From a virus, in the IMG/VR virus record IMGVR_UViG_3300041402_001073, positions 1 to 57,821 of that record: 57,821 nt of DNA; one strand, 5' to 3'. How positions within the stretch are numbered: position 1 is the first letter of the stretch; every line of letters starts with the position of its first letter. Shown in pieces: positions 1 through 8,641 of the stretch. Made by a program: the position numbers and the translations under genes. Under the pieces are notes generated by a model. That model was not told where the DNA came from. It ran no database searches and saw nothing but the letters and a program-made list of their open reading frames with translations.

Positions 1-264
1 CCTTCTATATATCTGACTGGGACATTGGGTGTAGAGTGCTCATACTTTATAGAAAGATGATTGCCTTTAATTTCATCACCAGCCCTATGTTTAAAGTCTA
101 CATGTGGCTTATCTGATGGGTTTGGCACCTGAGACAGTTTCTTTTCATGATTAAATGTTGTACTTCCATCTATCGCAACGGTTCTTACTATTTCACCAGA
201 GGCCTCGGCTCCACATCTAAAGACTTCTTCCATCCATTGTATTCTTCTTCCATTGCCATCGATC
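1..264. repeat. Left copy of the terminal direct repeat (partner 57558-57821)
   Basis: Bases 1-264 align without gaps to 57558-57821. Bases 138-264 are identical over 127 bases; the outer 137 bases carry 15 substitutions. The two copies translate to the same protein segment with six amino-acid differences. The simplest reading is a circular or circularly permuted genome whose assembly ended on a shared 127-base word, with the first 137 bases from a slightly different strain. A genuine variable terminal repeat cannot be excluded. Confidence 0.9.
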
Positions 265-2633
265 TCGAAAACTAAATTGCTTACTATGGTTTCTCCATCA
301 TCAAGATTGCCGGTATTTATTCTTCTAACAAAACCGTCTTGACAACCAGCCAATTGAATAACTGGAATATTTCCACTTGCAGCACCAACTTCACCAACTG
401 CTGAAATATCATATCCCCAGATATCCTCTGTCCAGTTTTCAGTTGCTGGGTCTAAAACAAAAAACTTATTTGGCTTTGTGGCCGTACTACCTGAAACAAG
501 TCCCATCAATATTACATTATTAGCAGAATCATATCCAAGAAAATGTTTATCTTCATATCCAGCGCGTATAGATTCGGGCTTTTTGGGATCAAAGAAATTG
601 GCAATTCCACCCGTTATGTCTTTAGGAAAACTCCCGTCTGTCTTCCAAACTCCTGTTATGGAAATAAAATAAGCTCCAGTCATAATCGGCGTTCTGGTGT
701 TTAAGTCAGACATGGATACACCTTCAAGAACTACAGCACATTTACTATTCATTATCCCCAAAGTTGGAGAAACTAATTGCGAGGCATATCCTGCCGCTGT
801 ATCTCCAGGCTCTAAGATGTTAAAACTGCCACCCTCGGAACCTTTTTCTTCTAACCATACCAGAAGAAAATTATAAAATTTCCTCATACACTTTACTTTA
901 TTGCTTCTATGATCTCCTATCGGGACCACAGCCATATCGTCGCCATTAAGACCTGTCACATTGAAAGCTGCTGCTCCGTAAAGATAATTGTCATTAAAGC
1001 AGTACCATACCCTTCTATCCCATGCCATAATATTTTCTACGGTAGGGTAAATATTATCCATATTGAAATAAGGCATAGTTAAAACTGCCCATGTTAATGA
1101 GGCCGATAAAGCTTTGTCGAAACTCACCCTATACCAATAAGAATGGTATCTGGAGCCATTGAAATTCAGTTTTCTGGGCGTAACACTTCTATTCCACGTT
1201 ACAAATCCAGATGTAGAGCCTCCTGCAGTTCCATCATCGAGACTAGCGCCAACAGTAGCCCATGCCGCACCGGTCCATGTTCCTACCAAGTCAAGCACTG
1301 TAGTGCCTGTCGTATTTGGTGTTTTACCTATATCCAGATAAATTCCAAACAGAGGATCTAGTGAATTAAAGTAAATGTAATCGGCAGTAGCCAATCCCCC
1401 AGCTTTTATTATTTGAGAGCTATATATTGAGTATGCGCTATCTGCATTGGTGTAAATTCTAGCCTCTACAGCTTCCAGCATTACACCATCCCATACGTTC
1501 TGAATATCCTGAAAGCCTCCTGTATATTCGCATGTAAGGGAAGTTAATTGTACTGATGAGTCGAAGGTGTTTGAACCATGGGAATGACTTATTTGATAAA
1601 TAAAACCAGAACGTCCAAAAGCAAAATAAGGGAGTTCATCTGTCGTAGCCGTCCAAGACAGAGATCCATCCTTACCAAATTCAATCGCACCGGCCCCACC
1701 AGAACCATCGCCTTGAGTTCCATCTACAAGGCTAGATACTGCCGTCAGGTCTGAGCCGTTCCAATATTTAACAGCCAGATTACCAACTTCAGTAGAGTTC
1801 CATGCAGAAAAAGCCAGATTGAATTTATTGATAGGAAAGTCGGTGATAACAAAAAGGCAATGATTGTCAGCAAGAGAGTCGAGGCTTCCCAGGTCTGCAT
1901 ATGTCGTTGTAAGCCCATCCGTTACTTCCTGGGTATAATCTGCACCTTCTTCTGGTATGTTTGGAATAACAGCAGTTCCTTTGTATACATTGAAGGCATA
2001 TATTGGATATTCTTCGCCGGTATACACTTGGGCCCTTCCGGCGCCATCAGCATGTAAAAGAAGATCTCTAAAGCTTGAAAATACTCCCGGGCCAGAACCA
2101 CTTCTTGCTGGCAGCACCTGACTGCCAAAAGGTCCGGTTGTCGTATCGGGAGGATTATCTGTAGCTTTTCTCACTTCGCCATTATCATACTTGGCAAAGA
2201 AAGATAATTCATCCCTGCGTCCTTTACTTAATCCAAATATAGATGTTATTTCCCTGAGCCGACAAGTCCATGTAACTCCACCGTCTACTACAGTATCTCC
2301 AACAACTACTGGCCAAGTAGGTTCTCCACTATCAGTAGTTCCATCATCAGTACATTCATACTGAAATCCATTTTCTGTTGTGGGTGCTACAAAGTTTGTT
2401 AAGGAATAAGCGGTAGATGCTTCCCATGCAGCTTCTGAAAGTGAAGAATGCTTGGCCATGCCCCCTCTTTGATCAAATTCTGGCAGTAGAGGCCTGACGT
2501 TTTGGGCTTGAGAAAGGCCTACTGCAACCCTTTCATCAATCACTGCTACTGGCCTAAGATTAGGAAGCGAATGAACCTCGTCTATGCCTCCTTGGAAATC
2601 AAACGCTTTTGATGATGTTAAAGTTTTGCCCAT
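1..2633 (-). CDS. Large beta-rich virion/tail protein, N-terminal part (crosses the circle join)
   Basis: From an ATG at 2631-2633 the leftward frame stays open to base 1 and leaves the window. Through the terminal repeat it continues at 57821 and stops with TAA at 57527-57529. The joined gene (265-2633 plus 57527-57821) is an exact 888 codons. The start overlaps the upstream stop as TAATG. Residues about 70-124 form a module I know from many phage virion proteins (aromatic W70, YECT, EPTWP, TWTC). The rest is Ser/Thr/Gly-rich and beta-like, with a GCQDGFVRR segment near the C-terminus. Position after the lysis genes and before the ejection proteins suggests a tail hub, nozzle or fibre-related protein. 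The exact role is inference; the open frame is seen directly. Confidence 0.8.
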   Translation of the reverse strand, partial: MGKTLTSSKAFDFQGGIDEVHSLPNLRPVAVIDERVAVGLSQAQNVRPLLPEFDQRGGMAKHSSLSEAAWEASTAYSLTNFVAPTTENGFQYECTDDGTTDSGEPTWPVVVGDTVVDGGVTWTCRLREITSIFGLSKGRRDELSFFAKYDNGEVRKATDNPPDTTTGPFGSQVLPARSGSGPGVFSSFRDLLLHADGAGRAQVYTGEEYPIYAFNVYKGTAVIPNIPEEGADYTQEVTDGLTTTYADLGSLDSLADNHCLFVITDFPINKFNLAFSAWNSTEVGNLAVKYWNGSDLTAVSSLVDGTQGDGSGGAGAIEFGKDGSLSWTATTDELPYFAFGRSGFIYQISHSHGSNTFDSSVQLTSLTCEYTGGFQDIQNVWDGVMLEAVEARIYTNADSAYSIYSSQIIKAGGLATADYIYFNSLDPLFGIYLDIGKTPNTTGTTVLDLVGTWTGAAWATVGASLDDGTAGGSTSGFVTWNRSVTPRKLNFNGSRYHSYWYRVSFDKALSASLTWAVLTMPYFNMDNIYPTVENIMAWDRRVWYCFNDNYLYGAAAFNVTGLNGDDMAVVPIGDHRSNKVKCMRKFYNFLLVWLEEKGSEGGSFNILEPGDTAAGYASQLVSPTLGIMNSKCAVVLEGVSMSDLNTRTPIMTGAYFISITGVWKTDGSFPKDITGGIANFFDPKKPESIRAGYEDKHFLGYDSANNVILMGLVSGSTATKPNKFFVLDPATENWTEDIWGYDISAVGEVGAASGNIPVIQLAGCQDGFVRRINTGNLDDGETIVSNLVFEIDGNGRRIQWMEEVFRCGAEASGEIVRTVAIDGSTTFNHEKKLSQVPNPSDKPHVDFKHRAGDEIKGNHLSIKYEHSTPNVPVRYIE

Positions 2634-3091
2634 TATACCGTCCTTGTTTCGACAAACCTTAATAGAGGGGAAGTAACTATTTGACCTGGCGAGACATGAC
2701 TAGCAGGAATTCTTTCCAGCAAATTCACCTCTCCAGCAGAAACGCCTTCCATGGCAAGCTCTGAACAAAACCACTTTTCATCCTTTGGTTCTGCCCTCCT
2801 ACTCATAAATCTCACAATGCTTCCAAAGTCATATTTCTTGCCAACTTGATCTAGCAAAAATGCACTGATTGCGATCTCATCAATTTTAATTGTAATATCA
2901 AAGACATCAACTAAAGTACCTTTGGTATGCACAGTTCGGAAATCTTTATTATGTGCCACACCACCGACATGCCATGCTTCAATTACACTTCCATTATCCA
3001 GCTCTATAGCAATGTGAGAATACTTAGATCTAGTTTGCCATCTGATAACCTTACTTATCCAACTCTTACCTCTATACGCTAATATCTTCAC
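2633..3091 (-). CDS. YiiX-type permuted papain-like (NlpC/P60 superfamily) enzyme
   Basis: 152 residues from a GTG start. The protein shows the circularly permuted papain pattern: an early His in YSHIAIE (about residue 26), a GxxYDFG segment, then the Cys nucleophile in WFCSELA (about residue 108) and a late proline-containing strand. Such enzymes cleave amide or ester bonds in peptidoglycan peptides or lipids. It follows the amidase and a TM/coiled-coil gene, so it could assist lysis or act as a virion-associated wall enzyme at entry. There is no signal peptide. Family membership is fairly clear from the motifs; the substrate is unknown. Confidence 0.7.
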   Translation of the reverse strand: MKILAYRGKSWISKVIRWQTRSKYSHIAIELDNGSVIEAWHVGGVAHNKDFRTVHTKGTLVDVFDITIKIDEIAISAFLLDQVGKKYDFGSIVRFMSRRAEPKDEKWFCSELAMEGVSAGEVNLLERIPASHVSPGQIVTSPLLRFVETRTV

Positions 3092-3094
3092 ATT

Positions 3095-3457
3095 CTACCC
3101 CTTAGCCTTAATCTTGGCTTCTTTAAGGTCTTCTCGGTAGTCTTCAAGATCCTCTTCCCAGTCCTTGTAAATTTCCTTCTGTCTATCAGTGGCATCCTTA
3201 AGGTCCTTGCCATAGTCATCACGGTATTCCTTCATAAGCCCCTCAACGAGTCTTATATCCTTCCGGATGTCCTTTACCTCATGTTGGGCCAGATGCACCT
3301 GAAACTCTGCATTTTTGGCGAATACGATAGTTGCATACCAGCCTCCACCACTTCCACCACCTATCAGCAGAGCGACAATGCCAGCGACTATAGTTTTCTT
3401 GGCTTTACTAGACAGTCCGTTAAGAATATCCTCTAGCCACTTTAACTTAATCCCCAT
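3095..3457 (-). CDS. Single-TM coiled-coil protein, spanin/holin-accessory candidate
   Basis: 120 residues. A short basic N-terminus is followed by one Gly-rich hydrophobic segment (about residues 22-45) and then a highly charged helical region to the C-terminus (KDIRKDIRLVEGLMKEY and similar), likely coiled coil. The layout of an N-terminal anchor with a periplasmic coiled coil matches inner-membrane spanins (Rz-like), and the gene directly follows the endolysin. No overlapping outer-membrane lipoprotein (Rz1) frame was identified. The ribosome site GGAGGG precedes the ATG. Function is inferred from topology and position. Confidence 0.5.
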   Translation of the reverse strand: MGIKLKWLEDILNGLSSKAKKTIVAGIVALLIGGGSGGGWYATIVFAKNAEFQVHLAQHEVKDIRKDIRLVEGLMKEYRDDYGKDLKDATDRQKEIYKDWEEDLEDYREDLKEAKIKAKG

Positions 3458-3937
3458 TTAGCCCTCCTTTACATCGCTTGAGAATAATTCCCATGGAAAG
3501 CCATCGCCAGGGTCAACTTTATTGTCAGGATCTATAGTGCTATGCTGTACGATTTCACTTACAGGATAATGGCCAAGGATACTCCTTACAAAGTCAACGC
3601 CGGCTTTATACTGAATCTCTCTCACCCAGTCGGTTTGTATTGTCTTTCTAAACGTCTCCCATGTATGAGCACCGGGCACCATAAATTCGACACCAATGGA
3701 TTTAAAGTTAAAACCCTGAGCCCTTGCATGCCATGCTATCTGATCGTTGCTTCTTGCCACTATTACCTCGCCGGAAGGGGAGATGAAGGCATGGGCAGAT
3801 TCACCCCTAGAACGTAAAAAACGAGGAGCATAAATGTCTTCGTCTTTAAGTCTAAGGTATTCACCTATGGCATGTATTACGATTGCTGTAGGCTTAAGTC
3901 CTTCCTTGCCATGTACTGAGGGCATATTAATTATCAC
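3458..3937 (-). CDS. N-acetylmuramoyl-L-alanine amidase (Amidase_2) endolysin
   Basis: 159 residues, GTG start after GGGAGATTGAT. It belongs to the T7-lysozyme/PGRP amidase family, which cuts the bond between muramic acid and the stem peptide. Visible zinc ligands are H22 (in AIVIHAIGE), H132 (VQHSTID) and D142 (KVDPGDGF), with the catalytic-type E84 in SIGVEF and the SAHAFISPSGEV strand between. There is no signal peptide or cell-wall-binding domain, as in Gram-negative-type globular endolysins. It lies directly after the holin-like gene and before the spanin-like gene, so it is the main lysis enzyme. Confidence 0.88.
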   Translation of the reverse strand: MIINMPSVHGKEGLKPTAIVIHAIGEYLRLKDEDIYAPRFLRSRGESAHAFISPSGEVIVARSNDQIAWHARAQGFNFKSIGVEFMVPGAHTWETFRKTIQTDWVREIQYKAGVDFVRSILGHYPVSEIVQHSTIDPDNKVDPGDGFPWELFSSDVKEG

Positions 3938-3938
3938 A

Positions 3939-4184
3939 TCAATCTCCCAATGGCGCCTTCAATTTCATATAAGCAGCCATTCCAAGCCAAAATATCCCTA
4001 TTAAACCAGCAACGACACCTGTAATGAAAGAAACAATAACGCTTTTTCTGACCAAACCGAATGTTCTAATCCAACCTTCCATTTCTTTGTGATGAAGAAA
4101 ATGAGTCTCAGGATCTACCCAGAACTTCTTTCTGGCATCATTGATAACTTCTTCCAGTATTGATCTGATTTTAGCTTCTTCCAC
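3939..4184 (-). CDS. Holin-like small membrane protein
   Basis: 81 residues, GTG start with AGGAG five bases upstream. The N-terminal half is soluble and contains a His-rich FLHHKEM segment; one hydrophobic Gly-rich helix spans about residues 48-72, with a short charged tail. Size, one TM segment and the place immediately before the endolysin fit a pinholin- or holin-like role that releases or activates the amidase. The resemblance to small phage membrane proteins of the form 'vdpExHxxHH...W' is from memory. No functional residue is diagnostic. Confidence 0.55.
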   Translation of the reverse strand: MEEAKIRSILEEVINDARKKFWVDPETHFLHHKEMEGWIRTFGLVRKSVIVSFITGVVAGLIGIFWLGMAAYMKLKAPLGD

Positions 4185-4195
4185 CTTAACTCCTA

Positions 4196-5632
4196 TTAGT
4201 CAGTTAATGAGATATAGTCCCAACCCCTTGAAGCGCCATTACAAATATACAAACGGTTATTGTCTGTATCTATATACTGCCTACCCCACTCTGAGTCAGC
4301 ATTGCAATCTGCCGCAAGAGGAACTGCTCCTGAATGATTCCCAAATTGAGCAAACATTCCATCAGGCACTACAACTTCATTAGGGTCTACAAAGAGATAG
4401 CTTGTAGTATTATTAAAGTTGTTTATTTTAAATACATCACCAACAGGAGTATCGGAGTCACTTATAGTAAAACCATTCTGCGCTGCATTTAATACTATCT
4501 CAGGACTACCAGGAGAGCTGTTGTTGTAGGCTCCTTGAAGAGTAATCGCAGCCGTAGTGATTGAACCTCCAGCAAAACCAATTCTAGGTCTAGCATCAAT
4601 TATGCTGACAATGTTAGAGTCGTTCTTCTTTACAAGGATTTGGGCTACAGGAACTAGCCCTGAAGTATGTTGGTCTGTAAACGGCCCGAAGTCTATGCCT
4701 GAGTCAATGGCATCTTGAAGGTCTGAGTGTTGAGATTGACAGTGTATTAAGAAAAATCTTACATTACTAAACTCAGCATCCTGTGTACCTCTTGGTGTCA
4801 TCAAAAGAGTGTTGCTGCAATGATAATTATTGTTCTGCATCGCAGTCAAGTCTGTTCCATTGTCATAATTCGTATCATCTAAAAGCAATGTCTCCTCAAC
4901 TATTGTCCACGCACCGCTATCGTGGTAAACATGGAGGCCTGACAGATTAGCAAATGAATCCCAAGTTTGATTCATCCTGTCTGAATCGTATAGCCCTCCA
5001 GCACTAAAATCTAATTGAAGGGCTGTTGAGCTTTCGGTTGTTAATCCTCCTGTTACAAACAAAGCCCCTATAGCTTCTGATAAATATTTCTCATTACGGT
5101 ATCCATCTTCCGCTATCAGGTATCTGTGGTCAAACACACCAAGGTCGGAAATGTCTGACCCTGAACCTGTCTGCCCTACTTTGGCTTGTATTCTGGCAAT
5201 AGGCATAATTGTTCTTTTCTGAGCATTACTAAACTTCCCCTGCTGTTTTACTATGCCAGAGGTTCCTACTCCAATCCATTGCTCACCTTCCCCAACTCCA
5301 AATCCAGGGTCAACTAAGGTGGTAGCCTCAAGTTCATAATGCGCGCCTTGAATATGCACTTCACATTCGGCTATGTCTATCTTGGTAATATCTCCTGAGT
5401 TACGAGTTACTTTACAAGAGGCATCTGATCCTGCTTCATGGGATTCAACGCCAGTGCTAAGTGTTGAGCTTATGACTGCATCATCCCAATTAGTAATAGA
5501 ATCATATCCTATGGTGTTCGCAGTTAAGTCACCATGAAATATACTTCCACTAGGATTATCTGTTCTTTGTGGCCCATCAGCCCAAGCATACCCACCGATG
5601 GACATAAATAGTAAGAATATTAATACGCGCAT
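4196..5632 (-). CDS. Signal-peptide-bearing fibre-like virion or secreted protein
   Basis: 478 residues. It begins with a typical Sec signal peptide (Arg then a hydrophobic run, predicted cleavage near AWA-DG). The mature part is Ser/Thr/Asp-rich with fibre-like strands (HDSGAWTIVEETLLL, SGLVPVAQILVKK). The C-terminus has a compact head-like motif (two cysteines in ADCNADSEW and YICNGAS) seen in phage fibre tips. The gene is the last of four exported proteins lying between the adaptor and holin genes. A fibre with an export signal is unusual; it may instead decorate or modify the infected cell surface. Confidence 0.6.
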   Translation of the reverse strand: MRVLIFLLFMSIGGYAWADGPQRTDNPSGSIFHGDLTANTIGYDSITNWDDAVISSTLSTGVESHEAGSDASCKVTRNSGDITKIDIAECEVHIQGAHYELEATTLVDPGFGVGEGEQWIGVGTSGIVKQQGKFSNAQKRTIMPIARIQAKVGQTGSGSDISDLGVFDHRYLIAEDGYRNEKYLSEAIGALFVTGGLTTESSTALQLDFSAGGLYDSDRMNQTWDSFANLSGLHVYHDSGAWTIVEETLLLDDTNYDNGTDLTAMQNNNYHCSNTLLMTPRGTQDAEFSNVRFFLIHCQSQHSDLQDAIDSGIDFGPFTDQHTSGLVPVAQILVKKNDSNIVSIIDARPRIGFAGGSITTAAITLQGAYNNSSPGSPEIVLNAAQNGFTISDSDTPVGDVFKINNFNNTTSYLFVDPNEVVVPDGMFAQFGNHSGAVPLAADCNADSEWGRQYIDTDNNRLYICNGASRGWDYISLTD

Positions 5633-5641
5633 AGTATCTCC

Positions 5642-5995
5642 TTACTGATTAAGTATTGCGTCCACTGCTGCTCTATCATCTTCACTGTCCAATGCCTCAT
5701 ATTTCAAATCATTGGCAATTGCTCTATCTTTCCTGGCTTGGCTTAGGTTTTGAAATTGATGCTTAGACCCAGAATAGGTCCTCTTAAGGACATCAAACAT
5801 ATGGGACAAAGCTACTTCCATGTGATATTCTATTGTCTTCCCTGACCTGCTTTCAATATTTGCGACAACGGCACTGGCCGGGGCCGGAGCGTCCCATGTT
5901 ATATCTACTGTCTTGAATGTAAAAGACCCTGAATCTGCATTTGCTATTGTAGCGGTAAAAAGCACACACAATATCACTATTAGTAGTTTTTTCAT
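5642..5995 (-). CDS. Small exported protein of unknown function
   Basis: 117 residues. An N-terminal Sec signal peptide (MKKLLIVILCVLFTATIANA, predicted cleavage before D21) is followed by a short beta-like segment and a helical, charged C-terminal half (LSQARKDRAIANDLKYEALD). I recognise no family. It is packed nine bases from the upstream end of the next exported gene and shares its ribosome-site style, so it belongs to the same operon of exported structural-region proteins. Confidence 0.6.
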   Translation of the reverse strand: MKKLLIVILCVLFTATIANADSGSFTFKTVDITWDAPAPASAVVANIESRSGKTIEYHMEVALSHMFDVLKRTYSGSKHQFQNLSQARKDRAIANDLKYEALDSEDDRAAVDAILNQ

Positions 5996-6016
5996 CTCAT
6001 TATTCTCCTTAATTAA

Positions 6017-6823
6017 TTATTCCCATACCTGCCAATTAGCTCCGTCAGAACATACCTCTACGTTTTCCCCTGAAGTATTCAAGGCACTATAGTTGAGAAA
6101 AGAATTTACTCCATCAGGGCTTAAAGTTTCAGACCCCGCACCCTCTAAAAAACATCTATTCCCAGACGCATTAGTTATCCTGACTGGGTAACATTTACCC
6201 TCTATACCAACTGCCGTAGGTAAATTCAAAGTCACATCATTATCATTTGTTAAGCAATCTATTCTATGGTAAGTAGCGGCCACTGCTACAGTCGCAGATG
6301 ATACATTAATAAAAGGAGTAATTATTGAACCATTAAAAATAGTCCCGGTTGTTGTTATTCTTTGTCCTTCCACAGCACCAGCAATCAAGGAAAGTGCGTC
6401 TTCTGCGGCACGACCTACTCCAGTATCCTCATCGGTATAGCCAAAAACAAAAGGCGTAGTAGACGTAGACCCGCTATAACTTAATCCCCCACCAAAATTT
6501 ACTACTGAAGCAAGTCGAGTCTTAGTAATTTGCCACCTAACAACTCCCTGATTAGTCACTCCAATAGCATTATTACTTATTGCATAAAGCCCTGTATCCC
6601 AATCGCCTCCAATACCTACACTAGGGTCTGCTGCTGTACCGTCACCAACCTCTATACTGTCAGCAGAGATATCACTGAAATTGGCATCACCAGAGTATTC
6701 GCTAAAAACATTCTCGGAAGTTAATACGCCAGTAACTTTTGAAACAGTTGAAACCTCAGCCTGGATGTTGCTGGATGATAGAAGTCCGACAAATACCAGC
6801 CCTAGGATTAGTATCTTTTTCAT
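6017..6823 (-). CDS. Exported fibre-like protein with C-terminal tip domain
   Basis: I choose the ATG at 6821-6823, not one 14 codons upstream, because it opens a clear signal peptide (MKKILILGLVFVGLLSSSNIQA) and follows a GGGGG ribosome site. This gives 268 residues. The mature protein has beta-helix-like repeats (GDGTAADPSVGIGGDWDTGLY, typical of fibre shafts). The C-terminal block (TLNLPTAVGIEGKCYPV ... VCSDGANWQVWE) resembles phage tail-fibre tip domains. An export signal on such a protein is odd. It may be secreted to the envelope, or assembled on virions outside the cytoplasm. Confidence 0.62.
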   Translation of the reverse strand: MKKILILGLVFVGLLSSSNIQAEVSTVSKVTGVLTSENVFSEYSGDANFSDISADSIEVGDGTAADPSVGIGGDWDTGLYAISNNAIGVTNQGVVRWQITKTRLASVVNFGGGLSYSGSTSTTPFVFGYTDEDTGVGRAAEDALSLIAGAVEGQRITTTGTIFNGSIITPFINVSSATVAVAATYHRIDCLTNDNDVTLNLPTAVGIEGKCYPVRITNASGNRCFLEGAGSETLSPDGVNSFLNYSALNTSGENVEVCSDGANWQVWE

Positions 6824-6824
6824 A

Positions 6825-7235
6825 TCAAACCCCCATAGTGACGGTAACTGCTGCATCGGTCCCACTTATTGCGCTCACATTGGCCTTTGCGTAGGCCCAC
6901 TTTGCATTCATAGCAAATCCATCTACATCACTTGTAGTTCCTGAAAGAGTTATAGTGCCTGCAGTTATCCAATCATCATCATCCCCGGTATTTGACACAT
7001 AGATGATTACCGTAGCTGTTACGGCGCCAGTGCCTACGACCTTGGCATCAAAAGTCCGAGCCCATGGAGATACAGCAAAAATATCGCTGTCTCCGGTAGA
7101 TGTCTTGCCGTTTAGCATGCGCGCGATATAATTATCTCTGTCTACGATAGGTCCATTGTCAACCTGTTTAATTGAAGCATAGGCGACTGTAGATACAAAT
7201 ACTGCCAGCAACAGTCCAATGAATATACTTTTCAT
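6825..7235 (-). CDS. Exported beta-sandwich phage domain protein
   Basis: 136 residues. A Sec signal peptide (cleavage expected near AYA-S) precedes one beta-sandwich domain with the pattern VIIYVSNTGDDDDWITAG, TITLSGTTSDVDGF and NAKWAYAKANVSAISGTDAAV. This pattern is common among small phage head/tail decoration-type proteins, which normally lack signal peptides. The gene overlaps the upstream gene by four bases (ATGA type), so the two are probably translationally coupled. Function unproven. Confidence 0.6.
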   Translation of the reverse strand: MKSIFIGLLLAVFVSTVAYASIKQVDNGPIVDRDNYIARMLNGKTSTGDSDIFAVSPWARTFDAKVVGTGAVTATVIIYVSNTGDDDDWITAGTITLSGTTSDVDGFAMNAKWAYAKANVSAISGTDAAVTVTMGV

Positions 7236-7495
7236 TTGTCCTCCTTGACGGCTTCTTTAAAGGCATCCTCAAACTCGTCCTCCGCCATGCCGCCTTTTTT
7301 CATCTTAGGAAGGATTTTTGCAAGCGTTTCGGTTACTTCATCGAGATCCTTGGCAAGCAATGTTTTATCTTCCCTGGAAGGGCCACAACAAACTTCATCC
7401 TTATCGTCCTTCTTTTTCTTTATCTTTACCCTTACATGGATGATATAACCTCCATCATCAGTCTTTGCGATAGAAACCATTTCCTCTGTATACAT
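7232..7495 (-). CDS. Small charged protein of the head operon
   Basis: 87 residues: an N-terminal beta hairpin (GGYIIHVRVKIKKKKDD), a CCGPS segment and an acidic helical C-terminus (MAEDEFEDAFKEAVKEDK). The C-terminal helix resembles the N-terminus of the scaffold-like protein (VDEFEEAFKEAIEEE), which may mean a shared interaction surface. It sits between the adaptor and the exported proteins. No family recognised. Confidence 0.6.
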   Translation of the reverse strand: MYTEEMVSIAKTDDGGYIIHVRVKIKKKKDDKDEVCCGPSREDKTLLAKDLDEVTETLAKILPKMKKGGMAEDEFEDAFKEAVKEDK

Positions 7496-7507
7496 ATCTT
7501 CCTCCTT

Positions 7508-8641
7508 TTATGAGAATCCGAATTCTTTATCTCTTACTCTTCTATTTTTTGGATTTCTTCTACTAGTGCCTTCTTTTATGGCCGAAGGTGGTGGCCCAAA
7601 TCTCTGAGAAAATAATGCTTCGTGAGTGAGCGACTTTCTTATATGCTCTGTATCTTTATCGTGATTGCCCAATGCCCGGTAAGTAATCCAGTCTATGAGT
7701 CCAAAATGATACTCTTCTGCCACTTCCGGTGATTCTGAAGAAGTAGATGTTATGTCGCCCGTAGCTGGCGTTGCAGGTGTTCCTGAAACAGGAAATGAAT
7801 AATTGTCATCATCTATCCGGGTTACAACTGCCGTAGTATTGTATTCAGCTTGATTGGCTCCTTCATGTGTAACGGTGTCATCTGTGGAATATCCGTGGTC
7901 CGGAAGATTAACAGTGGCTACTGCACCAGATCTAGTGATACCAGTTACAACTTTAGACCCAATGACCATATCGGCCAGAGGAAGCCTTTGTACCTCAAGG
8001 GTGAGGGTATCAACCAGAGTAGCGGTGATTGTCCCTGTAGCGGGTGTATCTGGCGTTCCTGATACGGTATATGAATAAGAATCGTCGTCTATCTTAGTGA
8101 TAACTGCTGTTACATTGTATTCAGCCTGGTCAGCATCGGCATGTGTAACGGTTGCACCGTCATCAAACCCATGGGATACAAGCCCGACTGTAGCAACGCT
8201 TCCTACGCGAGTAATGCTTGAAACAGCTTGGGACTCATTTGCTATTGGCTGAGGAACAAGGGTTATCTCGCCCTTCTCTTCCAAAAAGTATACCGGTGTG
8301 CCTGTGCTTAATCTCCAGTCCGGGTAAAATTCATTCAACCAGCCTTCTGTCTTCTTCTCAAGCTCGATTGAATTCCAAGAAGGAACACACTTTCTTATCC
8401 TAATTATTTTTTGGGAAATGGCATAAGAGGATGTTTCTGCCACTAAATTAAGTAAGCACAATGGAACGGAGGAGAGATCGCTTGCCGTAGTCTTATCTAC
8501 GAGGAGACTTGATCTACGGCAAGCCTCTTGCTCCGAATCATTTAAAAACCTTTCGAGGAGATAATTAGACCATGTATAGGGGACAGAGTTATCGAATAGA
8601 TATCCCTGTCTAGTCAGCTGTATTATCTCCGCGCCGGTCAT
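7508..8641 (-). CDS. Head-tail adaptor with two inserted Ig-like repeats
   Basis: 377 residues. The helical core looks like podoviral adaptor proteins that dock under the portal: an N-terminal helix pair (YTWSNYLLERFLNDSEQEACRR), a beta part (GEITLVPQP ... LTLEVQRLPLADM) and the closing helix (PEVAEEYHFGLIDWITYRAL). Two copies of an approximately 69-residue beta domain are inserted, residues about 140-208 and 232-300, both with the pattern ITRxGxVATV, HGxxxxxTVTHxxAxQAEYN, DDDxYS and SGTPxTPATG. Without them the protein would be near the usual adaptor length. The inserts fall on either side of the LTLEVQRLP strand, suggesting surface loops. Confidence 0.7.
   Translation of the reverse strand: MTGAEIIQLTRQGYLFDNSVPYTWSNYLLERFLNDSEQEACRRSSLLVDKTTASDLSSVPLCLLNLVAETSSYAISQKIIRIRKCVPSWNSIELEKKTEGWLNEFYPDWRLSTGTPVYFLEEKGEITLVPQPIANESQAVSSITRVGSVATVGLVSHGFDDGATVTHADADQAEYNVTAVITKIDDDSYSYTVSGTPDTPATGTITATLVDTLTLEVQRLPLADMVIGSKVVTGITRSGAVATVNLPDHGYSTDDTVTHEGANQAEYNTTAVVTRIDDDNYSFPVSGTPATPATGDITSTSSESPEVAEEYHFGLIDWITYRALGNHDKDTEHIRKSLTHEALFSQRFGPPPSAIKEGTSRRNPKNRRVRDKEFGFS

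Noticed and set aside
1-264. Diversity-generating retroelement variable repeat at the end of a virion gene
   Set aside because: Substitutions between the copies are of mixed type (including T/C, C/T and G/C on the coding strand), not adenine-directed, and no reverse transcriptase is encoded.
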